Below, piece after piece: positions 28,336 through 37,535 of a stretch of 64,000 nt of DNA. Every line of letters starts with the position of its first letter. The first letter of the stretch is position 1. The stretch comes from Candidatus Wolframiiraptor sinensis (lineage in GTDB: Archaea > Thermoproteota > Nitrososphaeria_A > Caldarchaeales > Wolframiiraptoraceae), in assembly GCA_023268255.1 (NCBI GenBank), contig JALNJX010000001.1, positions 1 to 64,000 on the forward strand. The letters run 5' to 3'. The notes beneath the pieces were generated by a model, which saw nothing but the letters and a program-made list of their open reading frames with translations, had not been told where the DNA came from and made no database searches. The position numbers and the translations under genes are program-made.

Positions 28336-29562
28336 CTATTCAATCGCGTTCTCCTCTTCCTCGGCTTCCCCTCTTCTCATGGATCTGGCTAGCAGGATTA
28401 CTAGGATTAGGACGCCTGATCCCAGCGCTATCACCACGAGCCTGAAGATGTTGAATGTTGTCTCGAGGGATTTCGCGTATTCCGCGATATCCGTGAGGTT
28501 GGCTCTCAGCATCCTGTTCTCCCTGATCAGGCCTAGGATTGTTTTATTGCAGTATTCTGCAAGCTGCAATCCCATCTGAACCAGCTGCGTGAGGTTCTGC
28601 TTGAGGATCATGTTCTCCTCCCTCAGATGCTCTAGGGCTTGATTCGCTAGCTGGAGGTCGAGGGCCGTGTCGGCTAGCTGCTCCATCAAGGCCTCATTGA
28701 TCATTCTAAGCTCCGCGTTCTCCCTGCTGAGGTTCTCAACAGCCTCCCCGAGGCCACGATTCGCCTCCTCAAACTCCTTCAGGAGACTCCTCGCATCCTT
28801 CAAGGCTTTCCACAGGATCTCGTTATCGCGCCTGAGTCCCGCGGCCTCCTCCCTGAGCTTCCGGAACTCCACCTCATATGGGACCACCATTTTATAGGGG
28901 ATGCCTTTCGGGAGCGTCACGTTCTTGAAGAATTCATCGGGCCCGAATTCCTGGTAATAGACGGCGTATAGGGCGTAGAGGTCGAGGGTTGAGGGATAAA
29001 CCTTCTCCCTTGTCTCGGAGGGGACGTAGAGCATGGGCTCCGGCTCCTTGTTATCCGTGAAAAGCTGCCACGCGTGACCGAGGCCTAGGGCGTGTAATAA
29101 CTCATGAAGTATTACTCCATGAACCCACTCCCTTGTCCCCATCTTGAATATGCCGCATGTAACGTAGATTCCGGACTTGTAGGAGGGAATGGCCCCCGTA
29201 TAATTCGTGAAAGCTATGTAATCTCCGAGGTTCTCCGCCAGGCTGAAGGTTATGACCGCGTCCTCCCGCCTCGAGACGTTCATGAAGCTTATCTCGAGCA
29301 GCCTGGAGTATTCCGGATACTCGTCGGCGAATCTAATGATCGCTTTCCTCAGATCTCTTATAGCCTCATAGAACAAGGCCTCCAGCTTGCCGTGATCCGG
29401 GCATGAGGTCTGTTGAACGTAAATACCTAGGGGGAAGTTTTTTGAGGGCGGCCGTTGCACGGTTATCACTGGAGCCTGCTTCTCCGCGCTTATGGCTGGA
29501 AACGCCGTGGCTAGCAGCATCAGGGCTAGGATTATCGCGGCGGCCATGAATCCGGCTCGCAC
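28336..29562 (-). CDS. Secreted matrixin-like metalloprotease on a coiled-coil stalk
   Basis: A 408-residue predicted surface protease. Order: signal peptide (about 1-26), a metzincin-type domain with zinc site HELLHALGLGH (about residue 150), a long heptad-rich coiled coil (about 215-345, with runs such as LRREN and ENLSREN), a transmembrane helix (about 375-397) and a basic-acidic tail. The protease should project from the outer face of the membrane. It is a diverged paralogue of the next gene upstream (29699-30889), with the same architecture. Possible disulfide Cys residues flank the active site. The substrate is unknown. Confidence 0.75.
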   Translation of the reverse strand: MRAGFMAAAIILALMLLATAFPAISAEKQAPVITVQRPPSKNFPLGIYVQQTSCPDHGKLEALFYEAIRDLRKAIIRFADEYPEYSRLLEISFMNVSRREDAVITFSLAENLGDYIAFTNYTGAIPSYKSGIYVTCGIFKMGTREWVHGVILHELLHALGLGHAWQLFTDNKEPEPMLYVPSETREKVYPSTLDLYALYAVYYQEFGPDEFFKNVTLPKGIPYKMVVPYEVEFRKLREEAAGLRRDNEILWKALKDARSLLKEFEEANRGLGEAVENLSRENAELRMINEALMEQLADTALDLQLANQALEHLREENMILKQNLTQLVQMGLQLAEYCNKTILGLIRENRMLRANLTDIAEYAKSLETTFNIFRLVVIALGSGVLILVILLARSMRRGEAEEEENAIE

Positions 29563-29658
29563 GGCTTCAGCCTCCCCTAGCTATGAATATGAACTCGCTA
29601 TAAGGCCATTTCACGAGCAGCACCCCAGCCAGCGGGCCAACTATATTTCCGGCCCTAA

Positions 29659-29681
29659 GTAACAGTTATTGTTACTGTTAC
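29659..29681. other. Inverted repeat between the two metalloprotease genes
   Basis: GTAACAGT, a seven-base spacer and ACTGTTAC form an inverted repeat just after the stop of the upstream protease gene. It could be a terminator hairpin or an operator for the downstream gene. Confidence 0.3.
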
Positions 29682-29698
29682 CGAAACGGACTTTGCAG

Positions 29699-30889
29699 CT
29701 AGCCCGACTTTTGATAAATCCGCCGCATCCTCAATATGATGGCGGAGAAGATGATTAGGCAGGCGGCTATCGCCCCGATGAGGGCGAATAGCATGAGCCT
29801 GACTTGTTCATAGCTTCGCGCGAGCCCTTCTAAAGCTGTTGAGAGGGCGGAAATTTCCCCGCCGAGTTTCGCGATTCCCGTGGAGATGGTTTGATTTACG
29901 GAGGAGATGGATGCGCTTAATTCGCCGATTTCCGCGCTCAGCGTCTGGTTCATGGATAGGAGGGATGAGTTTAGCTCTTGGAGCCGCGTCTCCACGTCTT
30001 CAACGCGCCTTGAGGTCTCGTTGAGCCCGGTTTCCACGGCGCCCAGCCTCGAGCTTATTTCGCCGGTCTTTATGATCAAGTCCGTCACAGCGGTTTCAAC
30101 CCGCTCAAACCGGGTTTCCAGGTTCTCAACTTTCTGGGAAAGCTCCCCGTATTTCGCGTGAAGCTCCTCATACATTTTCCTCAGCTCATCGAATTCCACC
30201 ACGTATGGCTTGACCTCTTTATACGTGATCGGGAGATCGCTCAGGTAGACCATTCTACCATCATAGTCCCTGAACCATAGTAGGTATAGGGCGTAAATAT
30301 CCAGCGTCGAGACGTAGATCGTTGGCTCTGGCTGGCGCTTGGATTCCGCCATTATCTCGATCGTGTCGCCGATCTTCTCGAAATTGCTGTGCCCCAACCC
30401 GAGGGCGTGCAATAGCTCGTGGAGCACGACGTTGAACGCTGGGACTACCGGCTTCAAGACGACCTCGCAATCATATATTATCTCCGTTTGCGGGACCAGC
30501 CTGCCATCCACCATCTTGATCACGGTGATGCCGGCTACTTCTCTTCCGAGCTGCTTGCCGGTCACGTATATTAGAGCGCTCTCCCGGGTTTCCGCGTATT
30601 CTATCCTCAGCTTGACGAGTTCATCGTAGCCGAGGTTATCGTTTTCCTCCATGAACCTGTAAATGCTTTTTCTCAGCATGATTATCGCGGTGTCCAAGGT
30701 GGCTTTTAAAACCCGGTTAAAGTCTTCGCCGCATTCCTTAGATGGCTCCCAATAAATTGTTATGGGGATTTTCCGGTATTCGCGGCTCAGCGGGATCACT
30801 TCCAAGCCGAAACCTTTCCACGCTCCCGCTACAGGATGAATTGAAAGGATTAAGAGCGAGGTCAAAAAGAAGATGACCGCAATTTTCAT
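29699..30889 (-). CDS. Secreted matrixin-like metalloprotease on a coiled-coil stalk (paralogue)
   Basis: A 396-residue paralogue of 28336-29562. Signal peptide (about 1-23), metzincin domain with HELLHALGLGH (about residue 158), coiled coil of 7-residue repeats (about 225-350, e.g. ENLETRFERVETAV and LNETSRRVEDVETRL), a C-terminal transmembrane helix and short basic tail. The two genes share strand, order and layout, so they arose by tandem duplication and then diverged strongly in the stalk. TATA CTTTATATG (about 30912-30920) is placed for a leaderless start at ATG 30889. Confidence 0.75.
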   Translation of the reverse strand: MKIAVIFFLTSLLILSIHPVAGAWKGFGLEVIPLSREYRKIPITIYWEPSKECGEDFNRVLKATLDTAIIMLRKSIYRFMEENDNLGYDELVKLRIEYAETRESALIYVTGKQLGREVAGITVIKMVDGRLVPQTEIIYDCEVVLKPVVPAFNVVLHELLHALGLGHSNFEKIGDTIEIMAESKRQPEPTIYVSTLDIYALYLLWFRDYDGRMVYLSDLPITYKEVKPYVVEFDELRKMYEELHAKYGELSQKVENLETRFERVETAVTDLIIKTGEISSRLGAVETGLNETSRRVEDVETRLQELNSSLLSMNQTLSAEIGELSASISSVNQTISTGIAKLGGEISALSTALEGLARSYEQVRLMLFALIGAIAACLIIFSAIILRMRRIYQKSG

Positions 30890-30960
30890 CCATTAATTTG
30901 TATGAGAGGACCATATAAAGGTGATGAGAAGTGTTAGCCTCTTATTGAGTATAAGTACAA

Positions 30961-31001
30961 ATATAAATAGAGTAAGTAAAAGTATGATATAAATAGAGTA
31001 A
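30961..31001. repeat. Direct repeat with TATA-like cores
   Basis: ATATAAATAGAGTAA occurs at 30961-30975 and again at 30987-31001, a spacing of 26 bases. It lies upstream of the metalloprotease promoter and downstream of the small membrane protein. Could be tandem promoters or a regulator site. Confidence 0.4.
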
Positions 31002-31014
31002 AACTCGCCAACGG

Positions 31015-31215
31015 CTAAAACTTCCTCTCGAGTTCAATATCCTCGCTAGGCTTCAGCTGAACCTCCATTCCCGATGGAGCTTGTGGAAAAGCTATCCTTA
31101 TGCTCGGCTGAAAGGCGGCGGCCAAGCCCAGCAGCAGAATCAAGGTTATCGCGAGGCCTATCATGAAGCTCCTACTACCATCACCCCTATCCCCAGCTCT
31201 TCTCCTCGGGCTCAT
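31015..31215 (-). CDS. Small single-pass membrane protein
   Basis: About 66 residues from ATG 31215: basic Arg-rich N terminus (SPRRRAGDRG), one transmembrane helix (about 18-38), then an outside segment ending in EDIELERKF. Not recognised. It lies between the PEP carboxykinase remnant and the stalked metalloproteases on the same strand, with TATA-like CCTTAAAG just upstream. Confidence 0.45.
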   Translation of the reverse strand: MSPRRRAGDRGDGSRSFMIGLAITLILLLGLAAAFQPSIRIAFPQAPSGMEVQLKPSEDIELERKF

Positions 31216-31303
31216 CAAGCCCATCCACATGAAGACAGGGCTTTAAGGGTAGATGTAGGGGAATCGATGCAGTTGATGATCAGGAAAAAGAACTTGGACA
31301 ATT

Positions 31304-33110
31304 TTAAAAGTCCATTGCGTTGTATATTTCTGGTGGGAGGCCTGGGCAGTCTTTATCGAGATAATGTTTGCTGAGCTTCACCTGCGCCTCCAGCAATCTC
31401 TTGAACTCGCTCATCGGGAGATACGTCGTCGGCTGGAGCTCCTTAAGCCTCTTCTCGGATAATCCTTCGACTTCAACCGGTATCAGGACCTTCTCGCCCC
31501 AGATTGGGTGGGGCTCGTATTCGACCGCGCCGCGGGCCGCTTGGAGTATGAAGAGCTCCGTCTCCTCTATTGTTGGAGAGGTTCCTCCAACGGGCTTCAT
31601 CACGCCATCTGGAGCTAGCTTGAATATCGGCTGAGGCACATCAAGCTCCTCGTCGTTAATCTTGATCCTCGTCCACCGGTACTCCGCGATTATCCTCCCG
31701 GTGGTATTGAACTGGTAGATATCTATCGGGTCTCCCAGCTCAATTCTCTTCTTCAGCATCTCGTAAAACCCGATGACATGGCTTGTTGATGGAACCCCCA
31801 TCGTGAACGGCTTGCAGTATCTCGTCGAGAAGATTACTCCATAGGCTTCCCTCGATTGTGCTGGGTGCCCTATGGTTCTCCCATCGGCTAGGACTTTCGC
31901 GGCGAAGGCTGGATCAGTTATCTTGACCCACGCGTAGTCGGTGAAGTAGCCGGGGGAGAGGAAGATCGCCATGTTCATCGGCCCGCTCGACTCAACATCG
32001 CCATTGAAGTAGCCCGTATCATCGAGGAAGAAGACGGATCTAGCATTCTTATTGAACATGCCGTAGTATTGGTAGAGCTTTCCGGCGAGCGACGGGTTGC
32101 CATTCTCGTCGAACTTCGTATCCTCGTGGAGTGCTCTGGGCGACATGGCGGCTCTCCAGATCGCCACCTGCCTCGGATCAACGTCCTCGGTTTTCGTCCA
32201 AGATCCTCGCTCGGATCCGATGACCCTATCCTCGAAGATGGCTATTATGTCATCATTCTTGATCTCCTGATCCTTGACGTAGTCGAGCGGGTTTATCCCG
32301 AACTCCCTGATGTAGATGTCGATGTTCGCCTTATCCCAGACGTAGAGCCCATGAGTCGATTTTTCCCGAGCCCGTAAGGCCCCAGATGCACAGGATCACC
32401 CTTTTCTCGCTTCCGTCTTTTCTCTTCACCGTGAACTCTCTGAGGGCGGCGTGCTCGCCTGTCCCGCCCCTCTTATAGACGTGGAGTATCCAGTGGCTTA
32501 GGAACCCCTTCTTCACCTCGCCCTGATATGATGAGCAAGTGACTATCGTGAAGTCGTGGTTCGGGAATCTGAGGACCATGAGCATTCTCCCGGTCTCCGG
32601 GTTCACGGGGTTCCCGAGATAATGGGGTATATCTATCAGCTCGACATCCGGATCTCTTGACGGGTCTCCTGGGAATGCAAGCTGGCTCCACCTGTGCGCT
32701 ATGTCCGGGAACTGGGGGTCGCAGTAGAGCCTGCACCTCAGCTCAACCCTGCTACCGGGCTTCCCAAGTATTCCATCCACCTTGATTAAAGGTCCCTGGG
32801 CGAGAATGTGCTCGAGAACTCTCCGCATCAGTAGCTTATGCTCCATCCTAAGATCCTCATCTTTCTCGATGACCGCTGTCCCGGCCTCGGATCTATGCTA
32901 GATATTCGAGGCCCAGCCGAGGGATCCATTTCTGAATCTCGTCGCATAAAGCTTGGCGCGCTCCAGAAGATCCGGCGGATTATCGAGTATAGGCTCTATT
33001 CCGCATCTCCGCTTAAGCTCCAGGATCCTCCTGAATGACTCCTTAAAGCCCTCTATCGTAATCTCCTCAATGCTCGGGATTAGCGTGGAAATCTCCGCCT
33101 CCAGCCGCAT
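31304..33110 (-). pseudogene. pckA: Phosphoenolpyruvate carboxykinase (ATP-type) gene with stop codon and frameshift
   Basis: Three collinear pieces make one PEP carboxykinase of about 600 residues, the gluconeogenic enzyme converting oxaloacetate to PEP. Piece 1 (from 33110) ends at an in-frame TAG (32898-32900); reading through it continues in the same frame with HRSEAGTAVIEKDEDL. Piece 2 ends inside the P-loop: WGLTGSGK is followed by a T5 run on plus (32360-32364), and removing one base gives GSGKSTHGLYVWDKAN. Piece 3 holds the substrate and metal segments. Either the gene is dead or two errors exist here. PEP carboxylase elsewhere in the window is intact. Confidence 0.75.
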
Positions 33111-33243
33111 GCCAGACTACGGCTCAAAAAATGGGCGAACATATAATTCTTTAGCGAAAATCCCGTTAATTTGACGGAAAAAAGTCATCACGCCTCTCTC
33201 AGACCCGGCATTAAGCTCGAGATTGCGTACTCGTGAGCTCGAA

Positions 33244-34122
33244 TTAGAGAAGCTCTAGGAGCAGTCTGGCGGCTATCGCTGAGCCAATGGCTGAGAGAAG
33301 CGGTATCGGGAGCCCCGGAAGCATTCGCCTCTTCCTGAGAAGTAGTAGGGTTGCTCCGTATCCCGCGAGGATGGAGATAGTCGCCGCGGCCGCCGGAACC
33401 ACACCCATATACTGGAGTATCGCTGAGGCTGTTAGGGAGTAGAAGAAGAGGTCGCCCAAGCCTATCACTAGGTCATCAACCTCGATCGTCAGCCCCTTCA
33501 GCGTGATCGCCTCCTCCTTGGTCAGGGTGGATAAGTGGCCCCTGTAGACGGCGAGCGTGTCATAGGCCGAGATCCCCAGCACGAGGACCAGGAATGTCCA
33601 ATATGGTATGCTCATGCCTATCGTTGCCCCAGCTCCCGAGGCGATGTAGGCGGCTGGTATGGATGCGATCAGCCCCTCTCCCCTGAGCATGAGATACGTG
33701 ATGAGGGAGGCCGTGAGAGCGCCGGCTGGAAGCCAGAATCTGAGGAGGGTCCAATCCACCATCATAGCGACATTAATCAGGTAGATCACGGTCACGCCGA
33801 AGGAAATTAGCCAAATGAGAATCCCGGCGAGTATCCTGAACACGTTTCTCCTCTTTCTAGCGAGGTATAGCATTACCAGGCTTGAGAGCGTTATCAGGCC
33901 AAGGACTATCATCATGTTGAGGTACGGCGCTGGACTTAGGAGTGCCCCGACTGGAGGAGCTGTTGGCTCGGGCTCCTCGATAGGCGTTATTATCGGCGTG
34001 GGAAGGCTTAGCTCAGCGCCCTTGGAGAGCAACGTGAGCAGCCAGCTTAACGCGAGGGATAGCCCGACTGGGAGAAACGCCCTCGCCGTCACCCTAATCT
34101 CGTGATCAGTCTCTTTGGACAA
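33244..34122 (-). CDS. Presenilin/signal-peptide-peptidase homologue (A22 intramembrane protease)
   Basis: A 292-residue polytopic aspartyl protease that cuts within membranes. Both catalytic motifs are present: Y-D in LGISAYDTLAVYRG and GLGD in VIGLGDLFFYS. The third motif, normally P-A-L, reads P-G-L (LPGLPIPLL). Eight to nine hydrophobic segments, with a Pro/Glu-rich loop near residues 42-56. ATG 34122. Its substrates in archaea are unknown. Confidence 0.8.
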   Translation of the reverse strand: MSKETDHEIRVTARAFLPVGLSLALSWLLTLLSKGAELSLPTPIITPIEEPEPTAPPVGALLSPAPYLNMMIVLGLITLSSLVMLYLARKRRNVFRILAGILIWLISFGVTVIYLINVAMMVDWTLLRFWLPAGALTASLITYLMLRGEGLIASIPAAYIASGAGATIGMSIPYWTFLVLVLGISAYDTLAVYRGHLSTLTKEEAITLKGLTIEVDDLVIGLGDLFFYSLTASAILQYMGVVPAAAATISILAGYGATLLLLRKRRMLPGLPIPLLSAIGSAIAARLLLELL

Positions 34123-34234
34123 GTATCATGTTTAAACCCTCTCCTCGATAAAAACCTTAGCGGAGAAATGCGGTAGCACGCCTTTCCGCTGGGGATAATT
34201 CTCTTAAATCCGCTACCCTATTAATTGCCTTAAG

Positions 34235-34618
34235 ATGAAGTATCGGTTAATGGATCTGCTTGCATGCCCGATCTGCAGGAGCTTCCCGCTGGAGCTTCAT
34301 GTATTCAGGACTCGGAGAATCGAAGTCGAGCTGAATCCAGCGAAGTGCGAGGTTTACTGCGGTTATGCCTTAAAGCGCCTCGATGAGCTTGAAGGCGAGC
34401 CGGCCTGCTCCGAGTGCTGGCGGACGGAGATAATTGATGGACTGCTGTTTTGTGAGAGCTGCTGCCGCTGGTATCCCATAGAGAATGAGATTCCGAGAAT
34501 GCTTCCAGACGACCTGAGGGATCAGAATGATGATCTGAGGTTCCTAGCGGCCTGGAGATCCCGCGTACCGGAGGAGATCTTAAGAAAGGGCAAGCCATTT
34601 AGCCTATCGGCGAGCTAG
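34235..34618 (+). CDS. Trm112-family zinc-binding protein
   Basis: A 127-residue protein starting MKYRLMDLLACPICRSFPLEL, with a later C-x-x-C (CESCCRWYPIENEIPRMLPD), the classical Trm112 pattern. Trm112 activates several methyltransferases for tRNA, rRNA and translation factors. The middle insert contains extra Cys (CEVYCG, CSECW), so there may be a second zinc site. It is followed by the Alba gene on the same strand after 73 bases. Confidence 0.8.
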   Translation: MKYRLMDLLACPICRSFPLELHVFRTRRIEVELNPAKCEVYCGYALKRLDELEGEPACSECWRTEIIDGLLFCESCCRWYPIENEIPRMLPDDLRDQNDDLRFLAAWRSRVPEEILRKGKPFSLSAS

Positions 34619-34691
34619 AATGGCTTTCATTCCGGGAGGGAAATGTTTTTAACATTCCTGTAATACTTCTAGCCTCGCGTGAGGTGATTGA

Positions 34692-34994
34692 ATGAGCGAG
34701 ACATTTGAGGCTGTCGTCCTCATTGGGAGAAAGCCGACGATGAATTACGTCTTGGCAACGACGATGCCGCTCTCCGAGGGCAAGACCGTAGTTCTGAAGG
34801 CTCGTGGAAGGGCGATAAGCAAGGCAGTGGACGTGGCCCAGGTTGTTACGAGGAGGTTCGTACAGGACGCTGAGATCCAGAGCGTCAGCATCGGGACCGA
34901 GGAGGGCAGAGTTGGCCAAGACGGCAGGCCGAGAAGTGTCAGCACCATTGAGATAAAGATAGCGCCGAAGAAAGGCGCCGCGAAGAAGAAGTAG
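34692..34994 (+). CDS. albA: DNA/RNA-binding chromatin protein Alba
   Basis: A 100-residue Alba protein. Conserved features: the FEAVVLIGRKPTMNYVLAT start, the KARGRAISKAVDVAQVV helix and strand and the lysine-rich tail. Binds DNA and RNA as dimers; in thermoproteotes a Lys near the N terminus (here replaced by RKP) is acetylated. Own promoter: a TATA-like TTTTTAACATT about 35 bases upstream and a GAGGTGATTG ribosome-binding site at the start. Confidence 0.93.
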   Translation: MSETFEAVVLIGRKPTMNYVLATTMPLSEGKTVVLKARGRAISKAVDVAQVVTRRFVQDAEIQSVSIGTEEGRVGQDGRPRSVSTIEIKIAPKKGAAKKK

Positions 34995-35088
34995 AGGGAG
35001 GAGCCCTTACTCCAATTTTATCTTATTTTATCTCATCTTAGTGGGCGGCCTAATATATTGGTCGAGCACTTCACTGCTGGAGCGAGGC

Positions 35089-35949
35089 ATGTATAGGATC
35101 GTGGATGAGGATTTCGTTAGGAGGAGCATTAAGCCGAGGAGGGCTGACTCCCATAAGGGCGAGAATGGGGCTGTACTGGTCATCGGCGGGAGCTGGATGT
35201 ATCATGGCGCGCCGTTTCTCGCGGCTATGGCTGCTATGAGGTGCGGCGTCGATCTCGTCTACATCGCGGTTCCCGAGAAGATCGCGGCTCCCATTCGAGC
35301 CCTCTCGCCCGCGGTGATAGTGATACCTCTGACCGACATGAAGCTCACTAGGGGTGCGGCCAGAAGGGCCTTGAAAGTTCTTCCGAGAGTTGATTCCATA
35401 GTCATGGGCCCTGGGCTTGAGGCTGGGAGCGAGCCGGGAATAGAGCTCGTGGCCAGGGAGGCTGTCGCGGCTGGAAAGGGCCTGGTCCTAGATGCCGGAG
35501 CGCTCTATCCGGGGATATTGAAGCACGTCGGCGGCAGTAAAGTTGTCTTGACACCTCATGCGGGCGAGTTCAAGCGGGTTTTCGGAGTAGAGGCTCCGAG
35601 CAGCCTTCAAGATCGAGTCAAGGTGGTCAGGGAGCAGGCTGAGAAGAACGGGGTTACGATCCTGCTTAAGGGAAGGATTGACGTGATCTCGGATGGTGTG
35701 GAAGCGGCCGTGAATGAGACCGGAACGCCAGCAATGACAACAGGCGGAACGGGCGATGTATTATCGGGGATAGTGGCGGCATTTCTCGCATGGGGAGTTG
35801 ACCCCTTCAGGGCCGCGGCCTCAGCAGCGTGGATTAACGGGAGGGCTGGGGAGCTGGCAGCCGAGAAGCTCGGTCTCCATATAATAGCGACCGACCTCCT
35901 TGATACGATACCGCAGGTGATGAAGCCCTTCGACAGGGTGGAGGGCTGA
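35089..35949 (+). CDS. nnrD: ADP-dependent NAD(P)H-hydrate dehydratase (stand-alone)
   Basis: About 286 residues of the ribokinase-like fold that repairs hydrated NAD(P)H. Motifs: GENGAVLVIGGS near the start, MGPGL, LDAGAL, VLTPHAGEFKRVFG and the active-site MTTGGTGDVLSGIVAAF with the catalytic Asp of GTGD. Start set at ATG 35089 (MYRIVDEDFV), about 30 bases after TATA CTAATATATTGG; a GTG at 35041 is less likely. The epimerase partner is at 40895-42166 and not in the same operon. Confidence 0.9.
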   Translation: MYRIVDEDFVRRSIKPRRADSHKGENGAVLVIGGSWMYHGAPFLAAMAAMRCGVDLVYIAVPEKIAAPIRALSPAVIVIPLTDMKLTRGAARRALKVLPRVDSIVMGPGLEAGSEPGIELVAREAVAAGKGLVLDAGALYPGILKHVGGSKVVLTPHAGEFKRVFGVEAPSSLQDRVKVVREQAEKNGVTILLKGRIDVISDGVEAAVNETGTPAMTTGGTGDVLSGIVAAFLAWGVDPFRAAASAAWINGRAGELAAEKLGLHIIATDLLDTIPQVMKPFDRVEG

Positions 35950-35955
35950 AATGGC

Positions 35956-36675
35956 TTGCTGGAGGAGGTCTTGACGCCGATAAGAATAGGGGTCCTGGCC
36001 GCGGGCCTCTCTTACGCCTCCTACAGGGACTGGATCGCTCGAGAGGTCGATGACTGGGTCTGGATCATCTGCGGAGCGGCCGGCGCGATCCTGACCGGAG
36101 CGGATCTGATCTCATGGTGGAGCCTCAATAGGCTTCTCCTGATCTTGATCTCGATAGTGCTCTCGGCTGGACTGGCACTCGCATTCTACTTCTTCGGCTT
36201 TTATGGGGGCGCTGATGCCAAGGCCATAATAGTCATCTCAATTGCCCTCCCGATATACAGCCCGCCCGCGAGAATTCATCCCTTCACGGGCCTCTCATCT
36301 CTCTCGAACGGCCTAATCTTCTCTCTCCTCATACTACTTGCGCTTCTCGCATGGAATCTGATAGCCCTGGCCAGGGGGGAGAGGATCTTCGAGGGGTTCG
36401 AGCACGAGAAGAGGATTAGGAAGATCGCGGCGATGCTCTTCGGGATAAGATCTAGAAATGCTAGGAGGAGGCGATTCTGGTTCCCCCTTGAGACCGAGCG
36501 CGAGGGAAGAAGATACTTCAACTTCAACATCTTCGGCATCGAGCTCGAGGAGATTCCGCGAGATGACTGCTGGATTACGCCGGGCCTGCCGCTGCTCATC
36601 CCGATAACCGCGGGCTTCATCTTCTACATCCTAGTTGGCGACGTTTTAGCGCTGATACTCGATCTGATGCTATAG
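35956..36675 (+). CDS. Prepilin/preflagellin peptidase, A24 family
   Basis: A 239-residue membrane aspartyl protease that cleaves class III signal peptides of archaeal pilin-like or archaellin subunits. Catalytic Asp pair: D in SYRDWIAREVDDWVW and the G-x-G-D equivalent GGADAKA. Six hydrophobic segments with a large cytoplasmic loop (about 135-200), as in FlaK/PibD relatives. It follows nnrD by seven bases and is probably co-transcribed. TTG start at 35956. Confidence 0.82.
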   Translation: MLEEVLTPIRIGVLAAGLSYASYRDWIAREVDDWVWIICGAAGAILTGADLISWWSLNRLLLILISIVLSAGLALAFYFFGFYGGADAKAIIVISIALPIYSPPARIHPFTGLSSLSNGLIFSLLILLALLAWNLIALARGERIFEGFEHEKRIRKIAAMLFGIRSRNARRRRFWFPLETEREGRRYFNFNIFGIELEEIPRDDCWITPGLPLLIPITAGFIFYILVGDVLALILDLML

Positions 36676-37535
36676 CCGGAGCTTCCTGAAAGCTTCCAGA
36701 ATCTCCTGATCAAGCGGCTTATGCTTACGCCTCCTCTTGGCTCGCCCGGCGATATACGGCCCGATGGCGGCATAGGCTTTCTCCGCGAGCTCATCTCCCT
36801 CGCCCTCCTCATACTCGCGCCAGGCATGCGGGAAATGCCTGTATCCGGAGGGACTGGTCCAGTCCACGTGGAAGCTCTCAGCTCATCTGGGGGTGTGCAG
36901 ACGGCCACCCTATCAACGGATCTATGAAGGCTGAGGGGCGCGGTGAAGACCCTCTGAACATCGATCTTGTTCTCAACGACGACACCCTCCTCGGGCTCTA
37001 TCCTGCAAGCGATATGCTGTGTAACAGAGTATGCTATATCGAGAGGGCTAATCCTGCGCAGGACATCATCGCTGAAGGCTCTTGGGTGCACGTGGACGTG
37101 GGCGCCCCTCCCACTCCACTTGAAGAAGATGGACTTCGCGACGCCATGCCTCTCCAGCTCATCCACTATCTCTAAGGCCTTCTTCACGACCTTCCTCCAA
37201 TCACCGTCCCTCGAGTCTATATCCCATGTGGGCGAGGATCGCGCGATATTTTCGCGGTCAGCTAGATCGTCGGCTGACTGCAGCCTCCTGTAAATGTGCG
37301 CTGTAGCGTAGAATGCCCTCGGCCTCATCGAGGAAAACCTCTCTAGGATCTCGACGATATCGTTCTCGCGCTCAATCGTCAGGGGCTTGCCTCGGCCCCA
37401 ATACCTGATCATGGGCCTAACCCCATCCGGCGCCTCCTCGCAGTGAATGGCAACCCATCTATTCGCGCAGTACTCGGTGATCTCCCTGCTCACCTCCGGC
37501 CTGAGGTAATGCTTTCTGACATCCTCCCAGATCAT
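36670..37535 (-). pseudogene. Primase small-subunit-like protein, one frameshift
   Basis: Homologous to archaeo-eukaryotic primase catalytic (PriS-like) domains. The metal motif is TWDIDSRDG, the SGRG-x-H-x-H motif is FKWSGRGAHVHVHP, and the later nucleotide-binding region is VENKIDVQRVFTAPLSLHRSV. At about 36871-36876 the frame shifts: GCTTCC should be GCTTTCC, and the true end (FHVDWTSPSGYRHFPHAWRE to EAFRKLRL) is in the other frame. Its ATG overlaps the stop of the KaiC-like gene by four bases (ATGA), so they formed one operon. Single-base deletion; error or decay. Confidence 0.65.

Noticed and set aside
32360-32364. Programmed frameshift in PEP carboxykinase
   Set aside because: No slippery heptamer or downstream structure obvious, and frameshifting inside a P-loop has no clear purpose.
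32898-32900. TAG as pyrrolysine codon in PEP carboxykinase
   Set aside because: TAG is a common ordinary stop in this window (for example both TyrRS genes) and the same gene has another lesion.
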